A stretch of DNA of 61,233 nt from Caldilineaceae bacterium (GTDB lineage Bacteria > Chloroflexota > Anaerolineae > Caldilineales > Caldilineaceae): positions 1 through 61,233 of the forward strand of contig JAJEDJ010000056.1 of assembly GCA_022821545.1 (NCBI GenBank), read 5' to 3'. Below the pieces are notes generated by a model that had not been told where the DNA came from, did no database searches, and worked only from the letters and a program-made list of their open reading frames with translations. The position numbers were made by a program, and so were the translations under genes. Shown piece by piece: positions 24,124 through 33,320 of the stretch (the first letter of the stretch is position 1; every line of letters starts with the position of its first letter).

Positions 24124-26193
24124 ATGCCCATTCAAATACTGTCCCAGGACGTAGCTGCCAAGATTGCCGCCGGTGAAGTGGTGGAACGACCTGCCAATGT
24201 CGCCAAAGAGCTGATCGAGAACAGCCTGGACGCCGGCGCGAACGAAGTGCAAGTCGAGATCAGGCAAGGGGGACAGCGTCTGCTGCAAGTGACCGATGAC
24301 GGCCATGGCATCCCTGCGGCCGAACTGCCACTGGCAGCGCAGCGGCACGCTACCAGCAAGCTGGACAGCGCCGCCGACCTGGACTGCATCACCTCTTTCG
24401 GCTTTCGCGGCGAAGCCCTCTATAGCATCGCAGCCGTCAGCCATTTGACTCTCAGGAGCCGCCGCTCAGACGCCGAGACCGGCGCAGAGCTGCACGTCGA
24501 GGGCGGAAGAGTCACGCGCAATCAGCCCGCAGGACTGCCCGCCGGCACAATTGTCACTGTTGAAAATATCTTTTTCAACACGCCTGCGCGTCGAAAGTTT
24601 CTGCGGCGCCCGGCCACAGAAGCAGGCAACATCGCGGCAATCGTCCAGCGCTATGCCCTGGCATACCCGTCCTGTCGCTTCAAATTCGTCACCGATGGCA
24701 AACTCACATTCTTCACCGACGGCTCAGGACGCGTTGACGATGCACTGGCCAAGATATACGGGCGGGAAAATGCCCAGCAGATGATCGGCGTGGGCCGAAT
24801 AGGGGAAAAAGCGGCAGATCGCCGGGAGAGAACCGCAGCCTCTGAGCAGTTTGAAAGTCTCTCGCAGCGGGAACGGCAGGCGGAGAAGGACGAAATCGAA
24901 TTCATGTCCGACCCGGCCGAAAGCCGGGTTCCAGCCTCCCCACCGGCCGCCGGAAACTCAGCGCATCGTCCCGCGGGTCCTGCGTCTTCCGTCGGTCCGG
25001 GAGCCGTGCAGGTAACTGGGTACGTCAGTCCCCTTTCATTCACCCGCCCCACCCGCGCCCAGATCAACCTTTTCATCAACAGGCGCTACGTCGAAGATCG
25101 GAGCCTCACGCACGCGGTTGTACAGGCATATCACACTCTGCTGCCGGTCGGGCGCTTCCCGCTTGCAGTTCTCTTTATCGATCTGGACCCTTCGGAGGTC
25201 GACGTGAACGTGCATCCGCGCAAAACTGAGGTGCGTTTCGTGGATTCCAACAGAGTCTTCAGGGCCGTCCAGAATAGCGTACGGCGGGCGGTCACTGAGA
25301 GCGCCGGCGTGCCGACCATGGGCCTGGGCCAAGAAGGTGAACGACCGGCAGCGTCGCAGGTACTTTCGCATGTCGAAGACTTTGACCCGCATGGGGCGGA
25401 TCATGTGCGTCAGTCCGGCTGGTCTGCCCGGCGTCAGGCGATTCTCAACGCCGGCGTAGGAAGGCAGCCCTCAGTGCCGTCTGAAATGCCGGGCGCCGGA
25501 CAGCCTGGAGCAGATCCACTCCCTGACGAGCCGAACGCTCAGGCTGACGATTCGCCGCAGGCTGCCGGTCATTCGGAAGAGTCTCCTCGTCATGATGTGC
25601 AAACATTGCCGCCTCTTCGGGTAGTCGGGCAGGCCGGCGCAATGTATGTTGTCGCCGAAGGACCGGAGGGGCTGTATCTGATCGATCAGCACGCCGCCCA
25701 TGAGCGGATTCTGTATGAGAAGTACATGGCCCAGCGCGCGAGCGGCGGCGCAGATGGGGGGACGGCCCGCCAGGGCCTGCTGACTCCGATCTCCTTACAC
25801 GTCGGCAATGCCCTCGCCGGCATGGTGGCCCAACACGTGGACACTTTGAACGCCGTTGGATTTGATGTCGAACATTTCGGTGGAGATACCTTTCTCGTGC
25901 GCGCCGTTCCCGGCGTGCTGTCGAATCAGGATGCAGAGCGAGCGCTCAACGAAATAGTGCAGGGCCTGGTCGAAAACCGGGACCTGGTAGGGGAGGCGTT
26001 GGAGGCGCGGCTGGTGAAAATGGTGTGTAAGCGGGCCTCAATCAAGGCAGGCCAGATCCTGAGCGACATCGAGATGAAGGAACTGGTGCGGCAGCTGGAA
26101 GCATGCCGGTCCCCGCGCACTTGCCCGCACGGACGCCCCACAATGCTGCAACTGAGCTCCGGTGAATTGGAGCGGGCCTTCAAGCGGACATAG
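24124..26193 (+). CDS. mutL: DNA mismatch repair protein MutL (endonuclease type)
   Basis: Links MutS mismatch recognition to strand removal. The 689-residue protein has the GHKL ATPase motifs ENSLDAGA, DDGHGI and SFGFRGEALYSI, and the transducer domain with INRRYVEDR (about 315). A Pro/Ala-rich linker spans about 400-500. The C-terminal domain carries the nuclease motif DQHAAHERILYE and CPHGRP, so it is predicted to nick DNA itself, as in bacteria without MutH. A second variable insertion follows the ATPase domain (about 235-300). ATG 24124 is chosen because the upstream codons are not conserved and an extended -10 box overlaps them. Confidence 0.97.
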   Translation: MPIQILSQDVAAKIAAGEVVERPANVAKELIENSLDAGANEVQVEIRQGGQRLLQVTDDGHGIPAAELPLAAQRHATSKLDSAADLDCITSFGFRGEALYSIAAVSHLTLRSRRSDAETGAELHVEGGRVTRNQPAGLPAGTIVTVENIFFNTPARRKFLRRPATEAGNIAAIVQRYALAYPSCRFKFVTDGKLTFFTDGSGRVDDALAKIYGRENAQQMIGVGRIGEKAADRRERTAASEQFESLSQRERQAEKDEIEFMSDPAESRVPASPPAAGNSAHRPAGPASSVGPGAVQVTGYVSPLSFTRPTRAQINLFINRRYVEDRSLTHAVVQAYHTLLPVGRFPLAVLFIDLDPSEVDVNVHPRKTEVRFVDSNRVFRAVQNSVRRAVTESAGVPTMGLGQEGERPAASQVLSHVEDFDPHGADHVRQSGWSARRQAILNAGVGRQPSVPSEMPGAGQPGADPLPDEPNAQADDSPQAAGHSEESPRHDVQTLPPLRVVGQAGAMYVVAEGPEGLYLIDQHAAHERILYEKYMAQRASGGADGGTARQGLLTPISLHVGNALAGMVAQHVDTLNAVGFDVEHFGGDTFLVRAVPGVLSNQDAERALNEIVQGLVENRDLVGEALEARLVKMVCKRASIKAGQILSDIEMKELVRQLEACRSPRTCPHGRPTMLQLSSGELERAFKRT

Positions 26194-26393
26194 CACAGCG
26201 CAAACCGCTGACCCTCCTCGAAACTGACGCGACCCATGTTGACATAAATACACAAAAAACTTACTCGTTTTGGGAACTGGTTTCTTTCGTGTGCTATACT
26301 GAAAGGTGGCGCTCCATAAATCAGAAGATTCCTGTGCGTGTTTTCCGCTTCTCCCCGCGCAGGTGAATGTCGGACGCCAACCGATGACACGGG

Positions 26394-26933
26394 ATGCGCC
26401 ACGTGCTCGATTTTGCCAGCCCGGACGTACTGAGAGTTACTATTGGCATCACCTGCTTCGCCATAGGAGCGTGGCTGGGAACCCTGTTCCCGGACATTGA
26501 CAGGTTCAAGGTTTTTGGCCTTCGCCACAGGTCGATCGTCACGCACAGCTTCCTGATGCCCGCCCTGCTTTGGACTGGACTGAGCTTTACAACGGCTGAG
26601 TGGCCGGAATGGTTCGTACCCGGCTTTGCGGCTGGCGCGGCGCTCCATCTCGCCTTCGATCTCTTTCCCCAGAAGTGGCGCGGCTTCGCTCTGGTAGACG
26701 TACCGAAGTTGGGACGCAGTACCAGAACCGTTTCTTCCGTCCTGCTGTTTTCCAATCTCTTCTTGTGCGTAATCATATCCGTCTCCATCTTCCCTGAACA
26801 CGGTCCTGCCGGCATACTCGCATACGCCGCCACACTCACAGCCCTATATCTTTACGGCCTATTGGCGAAGAATGAACATTTCGCCGCCGGCCCCCTTTTG
26901 ACCATACTGACGCTTGGGGGCGACGCCCTTTAG
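26394..26933 (+). CDS. Small membrane protein, DUF457/YdjM-like putative metal-dependent hydrolase
   Basis: A 179-residue protein with about five hydrophobic segments. Near the N terminus it has FPDIDRFKVFGLRHRSIVTHS, giving Asp34, Asp36, His45 and His51, followed by a second H-x3-D (ALHLAFDLF). This Asp/His pattern between membrane helices is typical of the YdjM/DUF457 family of membrane-bound putative hydrolases. Hydrolase activity is assumed for the family but substrates are mostly unknown. It lies between mutL and tig on the same strand. A TATACT box at 26295-26300 could serve as its -10. Confidence 0.7.
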   Translation: MRHVLDFASPDVLRVTIGITCFAIGAWLGTLFPDIDRFKVFGLRHRSIVTHSFLMPALLWTGLSFTTAEWPEWFVPGFAAGAALHLAFDLFPQKWRGFALVDVPKLGRSTRTVSSVLLFSNLFLCVIISVSIFPEHGPAGILAYAATLTALYLYGLLAKNEHFAAGPLLTILTLGGDAL

Positions 26934-26970
26934 GCTTCTGCTACCATGAAACAATGAGAGGCAAAGCACG

Positions 26971-28461
26971 ATGACTTTGACCGTGACGACTGAGCCGCTG
27001 GATAGTCACCAGCTCGCAATGACAATCGAAGTTGCTGAGGAGCGCATCGATCAGGAGATGCGTAAAGCTGCACGCAAGATCGCCCAACAGGTGCGCATTC
27101 CCGGTTTCCGCAAGGGGCGCGCGCCCTTTCATATCTTGCTTCAATTCGTAGGTCGAGAGGCGATTATCAGCGAGTTTGTCGACGAACTGGGACAAGATGT
27201 CTACAAGGAGGCGCTTGAGCAGGAAGGCCTGGAGCCCTTCTACATGGGAAGTCTTGACAACGTTGATACGGAGCAGGCGGTCCGTTTCCACCTGACTATC
27301 CCTCTACAGCCGGAAGTAAGTCTGGGCGAATACCGCGACCTGCGGGTTGAAGAAGAGGAGGTTGAGGCGGACGAAGAGGAGATCCAGGAGCGCGTCCAGG
27401 CCATTCTTGAACAGAATGCCGACTACGTCGAGGCCGACCGCCCCAGTCAGTATGGGGACCTGATGACGATCGATTTGAGAGGGGCGACACTGGACGACGA
27501 TGGCAACGAAACCGGAACCGTCGTCTTCGATGAGGAAGATTGGGACGTAACTCCGGACCAGGAAAACCCCATGGAACCAGCCGGTCTGGATGAAGAACTG
27601 GTGGGCCTTTCATCGGGCGAAGAAAAGAGCTTTGAGATCGCATGGCCCGAAGACAGCCCTAGCATGTACGCCGGCAACACTGTCCGCTTTTCCGTCAAAG
27701 TTCACAAAACACAGGCTTTCGAAACGCCGCCTGAAATGACAGATGAGATCGCGCAAAACTTCGGCCCCGATTTTGAAACCGCCGCCGATCTGCTTGAAGA
27801 CCTTCGTGATAACGCGCAGCAGGAAGCGCAACAACGGGCGGAAACTGAACATGCCCAAAAAGTTCTTCAGGAACTGGTCGATATGAGCGACCTCGCCTAT
27901 CCCCCTGTAGCGGTGGATCTTGAGATCGACCGCCTGGTGCGCAATTTCGATATGCGGGTCCGTCAGATGGGGATGCAGGGAATCGAGCAATTCCTGGAAA
28001 TGTCCAACCAAACGGTCGAGGATTATCGCGAATCATTGCGCGAGGATGCCGAAAGGTCACTCCAAATTGAGCTTGCGCTGGTGGAGTTCGCGCAGCGCGA
28101 GAAACTGAAAGTCAGCGACGAGGAGTTCGAAGAACACATCGGCAATGTGGCCGGTCCTCTGCCGGAGGACGCTGATGAGGAAGCGGAGAAGGTGCATGCC
28201 GACACGCTCGAAATGATGCGCGCCGACCACAGCCGTCCCCTTATCGACATCGAGATTCTCAAAGACAAGTCGGTCAAGCTGCTGCTGGCGATTGCCCGCG
28301 GCGAAGACGTGCCGGAGCCAGAAGCGGACGAGGACGAGTCTGAGGAGGACGAGCAATCCACCGAGGAAAATACCGAACAGGCGGAAAGCTCAGCCGAGTC
28401 CGATCCTGTTGACAAGGAAGCCGCGACGGAGGCGGCAGCGGCGGAGCCCGCAGACTCCTGA
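26971..28461 (+). CDS. tig: Trigger factor
   Basis: Ribosome-associated chaperone and prolyl isomerase that meets nascent chains at the exit tunnel. The 496-residue protein has the N-terminal ribosome-binding domain with the GFRKGRAP signature (about 46-53), a central PPIase-like domain (about 150-250), and a helical C-terminal domain. It ends in a ~55-residue Glu/Ser/Ala-rich acidic tail longer than usual. GAGAGGC lies before the ATG. It begins the classic tig-clpP-clpX order. Confidence 0.96.
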   Translation: MTLTVTTEPLDSHQLAMTIEVAEERIDQEMRKAARKIAQQVRIPGFRKGRAPFHILLQFVGREAIISEFVDELGQDVYKEALEQEGLEPFYMGSLDNVDTEQAVRFHLTIPLQPEVSLGEYRDLRVEEEEVEADEEEIQERVQAILEQNADYVEADRPSQYGDLMTIDLRGATLDDDGNETGTVVFDEEDWDVTPDQENPMEPAGLDEELVGLSSGEEKSFEIAWPEDSPSMYAGNTVRFSVKVHKTQAFETPPEMTDEIAQNFGPDFETAADLLEDLRDNAQQEAQQRAETEHAQKVLQELVDMSDLAYPPVAVDLEIDRLVRNFDMRVRQMGMQGIEQFLEMSNQTVEDYRESLREDAERSLQIELALVEFAQREKLKVSDEEFEEHIGNVAGPLPEDADEEAEKVHADTLEMMRADHSRPLIDIEILKDKSVKLLLAIARGEDVPEPEADEDESEEDEQSTEENTEQAESSAESDPVDKEAATEAAAAEPADS

Positions 28462-28625
28462 GGACGGCGCTAACGAACGTCTAACGGAGAATAGAGCGCG
28501 CCCTACATTTCCCGGTGAGCGCCTCGCATACATTGTGATTGCTCCGTACCGCCTGTCGACATCCAAAGCGGCCGGTTTCGGAACCGATCCACCTCGAATT
28601 CAACAGCAATAAAGGGGCGTTCCAG

Positions 28626-29423
28626 ATGTTCAATCCTTTTGAAGAAAAGTACACGGCCCAGCGGTCGCAGAAACTTGAAGAGACCGGTTCGACTGGCTTG
28701 ACGGGGCTCTCCGGCAGTCAGTTTCAGCCGGGAAGCCTGACGCCGTCGAACATCGTTCCGATGGTGATCGAGAGCACGGGCCGCGGCGAGCGTGCCTACG
28801 ACATCTATAGCCTCCTGCTGAAGGAGCGCATCATCTTTCTTGGTATGCCGCTTTCCGACCAGGTTGCCAACTTGATGGTTGCCCAACTCCTCTACTTGAA
28901 TTCCGAGGACCCGAATCAGCCGATCCAGATGTTCATCAACTGCCCCGGCGGCCTCATTTACGCCGGCCTGGCCATCTATGACACGATGAAAATGATCCAG
29001 ACGCCGATTCATACGTTTGCTGTCGGCGTTACGGCCAGCATGGGAACCGTCCTGCTCTGCTCCGGCACCAAGGGCAAACGCTACGCTCTGCCGCACGCGA
29101 CGATCCACATGCATCCGGCCGGCGGCGGCGCGCAGGGTTATACCGAGGATGTACGCATCGCCTTGCGAGAGCAGGAACGACTTCAGACCCAGCTTTTCCA
29201 TATCGTGGGTCAACAGACCGGCCATGCCTGGCAGGAGATCGAAGAGATTTTCCAGCGCGACCGCTGGATGAACGCGATCGAAGCTCGCGATTTCGGCATT
29301 GTGGACGAGGTCCTCGGCGACAGCAGCGACATTGTTTCAGTCGTGGACGGTCTTGTCAACGTGCCCAACCAGAACGGTTCAGATCCTGTCGCCGAAGAGT
29401 CAGCCGACGAAGGCAGCGAATAG
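28626..29423 (+). CDS. clpP: ATP-dependent Clp protease proteolytic subunit ClpP
   Basis: Serine peptidase forming the tetradecameric barrel that works with ClpX. The 265-residue chain is longer than the usual ~200, with ~40 extra N-terminal residues rich in Ser/Gly/Thr and an acidic C-terminal tail. The catalytic Ser is in GVTASMGTVLL, His in ATIHMHP and Asp in IEARDFGIVDEV; the oxyanion loop reads NCPGG. ATG 28626 has AAGGGG 10 bases upstream. The frame is open from 28539 but those codons are not family-like. The N-terminal extension could be a processed propeptide. Confidence 0.95.
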   Translation: MFNPFEEKYTAQRSQKLEETGSTGLTGLSGSQFQPGSLTPSNIVPMVIESTGRGERAYDIYSLLLKERIIFLGMPLSDQVANLMVAQLLYLNSEDPNQPIQMFINCPGGLIYAGLAIYDTMKMIQTPIHTFAVGVTASMGTVLLCSGTKGKRYALPHATIHMHPAGGGAQGYTEDVRIALREQERLQTQLFHIVGQQTGHAWQEIEEIFQRDRWMNAIEARDFGIVDEVLGDSSDIVSVVDGLVNVPNQNGSDPVAEESADEGSE

Positions 29424-29559
29424 CAGAAACTGCAAGTTGATATGGACGGACCCATGCGTGACCGGCTGCCGGACTGCCAGAAGCGGATGGCTGCCGGTTT
29501 CAACGAATGCGGCCGCGGCTGTGGTCTGAAAGTGGACTGGAACGGTACCTGGTAACGCG

Positions 29560-31062
29560 ATGAACGTATGCTCCTTTTGCGGCAAAGAAGAGTCGGAAGC
29601 CCTGCGCCTGATCGCCGGGGATGATGATGTCCATATCTGTGACGAATGTATCCGTCTCAGCGCCGAAATTCTCGACGAGGAAGGCGTAGGTAAGAGTGGC
29701 GTCCCGGGCGGGTCCGCACCACTTTCTGCCAAACGCGTTCCCAGCCCGCGCGAGATCGTCCGCAGCCTGAATCAATTTGTAATCGGTCAGAATCGGGCGA
29801 AAAAGGTTCTGTCGGTCGCGGTCTACAATCACTATAAACGGATCTTTGGCGGCAGCGGCGCGGCAGGGGAGCGCTGGCGAGAGAGTCAGCTTTCCCAGGA
29901 GCAGAGAGATAGTGACCCCGTCCCCGGCGATGAAGTTGAATCTCGTCCTGAACCGGACGTTCAGGACAGCGCGGAAGAGCAGGTGGAGCTTGCCAAGAGC
30001 AATGTACTGCTGATCGGCCCTACCGGAAGCGGCAAGACGCTTATGGCGCAGATTCTGGCCAGACTCCTCGATGTTCCATTCACGATCGCAGATGCCACCA
30101 GTCTGACCGAGGCCGGATACGTAGGCGAGGACGTCGAAAGCCTGCTCGTCGGGCTGTTGCAGGCGGCCGACTGGGATGCGGACCGGGCTGCGTGCGGCAT
30201 CGTCTACATTGACGAAATCGACAAGATCGCGCGCAAGGCGGGAGACAATCCCAGTATCACTCGCGATGTGAGCGGCGAAGGCGTTCAGCAAGCCTTGTTG
30301 AAGATTGTCGAAGGTACGACGGTCAACGTGCCGCCCAGCACAGGACGCAAACACCCACAGCAGGAGTTCATCCCACTCGACACGCGCAATGTCCTGTTCA
30401 TTTTGGGAGGCGCGTTCGTTGGGCTGGCGGAAATTGTGCGCAGGAGGTTGCGGCGCCGCGCCGGCCTTGGGTTCGTAGACGACGAATCGGAGCTTGACCC
30501 AATTGGTCTGGCGCCGGAAGAGAGCAGTATCGAAGAGCTGCCTCTCCCCGAAGGTCTGATCGACCGCCAGCGCGAACTGAAGATCCGCCTCCTCGAAAAA
30601 GAAGGGCGGGATGAGAGCCGCCTGCTCCAGCAGGCAATGCCCGACGACCTGCTCCAATACGGCCTGATTCCGGAGTTTGTCGGTCGTGTTCCGGTTGTAG
30701 TCAGTCTGGATGCGCTTGATCGTGAAGTCCTGGTCGAGATTCTCACGCGCCCGAAGAACAGCATCGTGCGACAGTTCCAGCAGCTCTTCGCCATGGATGA
30801 TGTGCTGCTGGAGTTTGAGCCGGAGTCACTGCTGGCGGCCGCAACGCAAGCCTACATGCGACGAACCGGGGCCAGGGGGTTGCGTTCGATTGTCGAGGAG
30901 GCGCTGCTGGACGTGATGTACGAGATTCCCGGCCGCGAGGAGGTCGCCCGTTGTATAGTGGACCGGGCAGTGTTTGAAGACGGCGCATTGCCCCATCTTT
31001 ATGGCGACCTAGGTCAACAGGTCAGTCTTACCGACGATCAGGAACTGGATGCAGCCGCCTGA
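29560..31062 (+). CDS. clpX: ATP-dependent Clp protease ATP-binding subunit ClpX
   Basis: AAA+ unfoldase that feeds substrates to ClpP. The 500-residue protein has the zinc-binding domain (Cys4, Cys7, Cys27, Cys30), Walker A GPTGSGKT, pore loop GYVGED, Walker B VYIDEIDKI and the GRKHPQQEF loop. It has two insertions relative to the ~420-residue norm: an acidic ~40-residue linker near residues 95-140, and about 50 residues after FILGGAFVGL, in the region of the loop that contacts ClpP. The canonical IGF tripeptide is not obvious there (LGF occurs in RRAGLGFVDDE). Co-transcription with clpP is likely; the spacer is 136 bp. Confidence 0.95.
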   Translation: MNVCSFCGKEESEALRLIAGDDDVHICDECIRLSAEILDEEGVGKSGVPGGSAPLSAKRVPSPREIVRSLNQFVIGQNRAKKVLSVAVYNHYKRIFGGSGAAGERWRESQLSQEQRDSDPVPGDEVESRPEPDVQDSAEEQVELAKSNVLLIGPTGSGKTLMAQILARLLDVPFTIADATSLTEAGYVGEDVESLLVGLLQAADWDADRAACGIVYIDEIDKIARKAGDNPSITRDVSGEGVQQALLKIVEGTTVNVPPSTGRKHPQQEFIPLDTRNVLFILGGAFVGLAEIVRRRLRRRAGLGFVDDESELDPIGLAPEESSIEELPLPEGLIDRQRELKIRLLEKEGRDESRLLQQAMPDDLLQYGLIPEFVGRVPVVVSLDALDREVLVEILTRPKNSIVRQFQQLFAMDDVLLEFEPESLLAAATQAYMRRTGARGLRSIVEEALLDVMYEIPGREEVARCIVDRAVFEDGALPHLYGDLGQQVSLTDDQELDAAA

Positions 31063-31106
31063 ACTGGGCTGGACATCTTCGGACAATTCCCTCCGTTCTT
31101 CCTACA

Positions 31107-31133
31107 CCGTTTCTTCGCGCCGGAAAGAAACGG
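31107..31133. terminator. Hairpin between convergent clpX and mutY
   Basis: CCGTTTCTT (31107-31115) and AAGAAACGG (31125-31133) form a 9-bp stem with a 9-base loop between two converging genes. The flanks are pyrimidine-rich rather than pure T-runs, so it is a moderate terminator candidate. Confidence 0.5.
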
Positions 31134-31145
31134 GCACTTCTTCCC

Positions 31146-32258
31146 TTATCCCGCACTCAGGCTTTCTCTTGCTTCGCGCAGGGCACCGATAATCTTACGA
31201 TCGGGAACCGGACAGGGGAACCGGTCTATCTCTTCCAGCGTGGTCCAGCACCAATCCGCTAGGCCAAGGGCCTGGGGAATCCCCGTGTGAATGCGTGCGT
31301 GGAAGGCGGCAAGCGTCATACGAAAGTGGGTGAACGCGTGGTCTATCGTCGTTACCTGCTCTCCGACCGTTATGTCCACGCCCAGGTCTCGGCGGACGGC
31401 ACGCTCTAACGAGGTCGTCAGATCTTTGTCGGTCTCATCTCTTGCGCCGTTGGGGAAGGACCACAACCCTCCGAGGAGACCTTTTTCAGGACGTCTGCCG
31501 ATCAGCAGACGGGAGTCCCCCCGAACGCCTTCCCAGATCACTGCCGCAGCCACCTCAACATGAGGGATCTTCTTGCCGGGGGACCGAACGGGCCGCTCGT
31601 TCTGAACGCCTCGCGCGCGAGCCAGACAACAGGGGCGCAGTGGACACTCCCCGCAGAGAGGGTTGCGGCGCCGGCACAAGAGCGCACCCAACTCCATCAG
31701 CCCTTCGTTCATTGCGCCGGGCCGGGCCGCGGCCTCCACCATCCGGCGGGACAGACTCCAGAGCTGTCTTTCGGTGGCAGGAAGATCGATGTTCTCGTCA
31801 ATATCCCACAGGCGGCTGATGACCCGCTTTGCGTTGCCGTCGAGAACCGGTTCGGGCAGCCCAAAAGCCAAACTAAGTATCGCGCCGGCCGTATATTCGC
31901 CGATGCCAGGCAGCATTAGCAGCTCGCGACGCGTGCGAGGCAACCGGCCGCCAAACTCGGTCACAACTATCTGTGCGGCCCTGTGCAGATTCCTGGCGCG
32001 ACTGTAATAGCCCAGCCCTTCCCACTGTTTCAGGACCTCCTGCCGGTCCGCAAGGGCCAGTTGCTCTACGGTCGGAAACCGCGCCATCCAGCGATTGAAA
32101 TAGTCCACGACAACTGACAGGCGCGTCTGCTGAGCCATGACTTCGCTTATCCAGACAGCGTACGCACTACGCGCGCCGGCCGGATTCCCGCGCCAAGGCA
32201 GCTCTCGCAGGTTTTCGCCATGCCATGCAGTCAGACGGTCAGCGATCTGTTGGTGCAT
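31146..32258 (-). CDS. mutY: Adenine DNA glycosylase MutY
   Basis: Removes adenine mispaired with 8-oxoguanine. It shows the LPWR start, the catalytic Glu in SEVMAQQT, the helix-hairpin-helix LPGIGEYTAGAI, the catalytic Asp in VLDGNAKRV, and the 4Fe-4S cluster ligands with Cys-x6-Cys-x2-Cys-x5-Cys spacing (CRRRNPLCGECPLRPCC). A C-terminal NUDIX-like 8-oxoG recognition domain follows (about 240-365). ATG 32258 fits the family start; the frame is open to TTG 32309. It is the last gene of a minus-strand run behind three M42 peptidases. Confidence 0.95.
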   Translation of the reverse strand: MHQQIADRLTAWHGENLRELPWRGNPAGARSAYAVWISEVMAQQTRLSVVVDYFNRWMARFPTVEQLALADRQEVLKQWEGLGYYSRARNLHRAAQIVVTEFGGRLPRTRRELLMLPGIGEYTAGAILSLAFGLPEPVLDGNAKRVISRLWDIDENIDLPATERQLWSLSRRMVEAAARPGAMNEGLMELGALLCRRRNPLCGECPLRPCCLARARGVQNERPVRSPGKKIPHVEVAAAVIWEGVRGDSRLLIGRRPEKGLLGGLWSFPNGARDETDKDLTTSLERAVRRDLGVDITVGEQVTTIDHAFTHFRMTLAAFHARIHTGIPQALGLADWCWTTLEEIDRFPCPVPDRKIIGALREARESLSAG

Positions 32259-32318
32259 TCCTGCCGGGGTTCGAGCTTGATATTGCGTTTGCCAACCTGA
32301 AAGGTGCAACCGAGCCGG

Positions 32319-33320
32319 CTAGCGGGGGTACTCTTCGCCAAGCGCACTCACCAGCAGGCGTACTGCGCCGCAGGCGTCGTTGTAATCGGCCATTTGCGAG
32401 GGCGTGTGGACGTAGCGGCAGGGAATGGAGACCGTACCGGCGGGGACGCCTGCGCGGCTGACCTGGACTGCGGAGGCATCTGTCGAGCCAAACTCCAGGA
32501 CTTCCAGTTGATAGGGAATGTCGTTTGCTCGCGCCGTGTTTTCCAGCCAGCCGCGTATCTTGGGATGGGAAATCATGCGGCGGTCCATGACCTTGATTGC
32601 CGGTCCTTTTCCCAGCGCCACCTCCATCGGGGTCGCTTGCGGAAAGTCGCCGGTGGCCGTCACATCGATAGCCAGGATGATCTCGGGCTCCAGTCCATAG
32701 CCGGCGGTGGCGGCCCCGCGCGTGCCAACTTCCTCCTGCGCGGTGAAGACGGCCAGGAGTTCGTGCGGAGAACTCTCAAGCTCGCGCAGAGTCTGAATCA
32801 GCACGGCGCAGCCGATCCGATCATCGAGATTGGGAGCAAGCAGCCTGTCCCCTACTGCGCCGAAGCTGCTGCGAAAGACGGCCGAATCGCCAACCTGAAC
32901 GCGGGCATCTTCCTTGGAGTCGGCCCCCACGTCCAGAAATAGCTTCTGCGGCGTTGGCCGGTCGCGCGTGAGCGGTGAGCCTTCCAGCCCAAACGCGCCT
33001 TCCACGCCGTTGGCGAAATGGACACGGCTGCCGATAAGGGAATTGGTCAGCACGCCTCCGATGGTGGTAAAGCGGCAAAAGCCCTGTGCGTCCACGTGCG
33101 TTACCATTATGCCGATCTCGTCCATGTGAGCGGCCAGCATAATCCGCTTGCCCTTCTCACCGCCGGCGGCAGGGTGTTTCACCGCGATCAGGTTGCCCAG
33201 CCTGTCGGTCCGGATCTCATCGACCAGTCCGTCCAAATGGTTGACGATCGCCTCGCGGACCCGCTCCTCCTGCCCGCTGGGGCCGAATACCCCGCACAGC
33301 TCCTCGATCAATGCTCTCAT
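32319..33320 (-). CDS. M42 family metallo-aminopeptidase (copy 1)
   Basis: A 333-residue dinuclear-metal aminopeptidase of the FrvX/PepA-like M42 family; members form tetrahedral dodecamers that digest short peptides. Metal and catalytic residues are visible: His-x-Asp in AAHMDEIG, Asp in NLDDRIG, Glu-Glu in AQEEVGTRGA, Asp in LAIDV and His in YVHTPSQM. Its ATG overlaps the stop of the preceding M42 gene by 4 bp (33317-33320), so translation is coupled. The three copies are clearly paralogous but well diverged. Confidence 0.93.
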   Translation of the reverse strand: MRALIEELCGVFGPSGQEERVREAIVNHLDGLVDEIRTDRLGNLIAVKHPAAGGEKGKRIMLAAHMDEIGIMVTHVDAQGFCRFTTIGGVLTNSLIGSRVHFANGVEGAFGLEGSPLTRDRPTPQKLFLDVGADSKEDARVQVGDSAVFRSSFGAVGDRLLAPNLDDRIGCAVLIQTLRELESSPHELLAVFTAQEEVGTRGAATAGYGLEPEIILAIDVTATGDFPQATPMEVALGKGPAIKVMDRRMISHPKIRGWLENTARANDIPYQLEVLEFGSTDASAVQVSRAGVPAGTVSIPCRYVHTPSQMADYNDACGAVRLLVSALGEEYPR

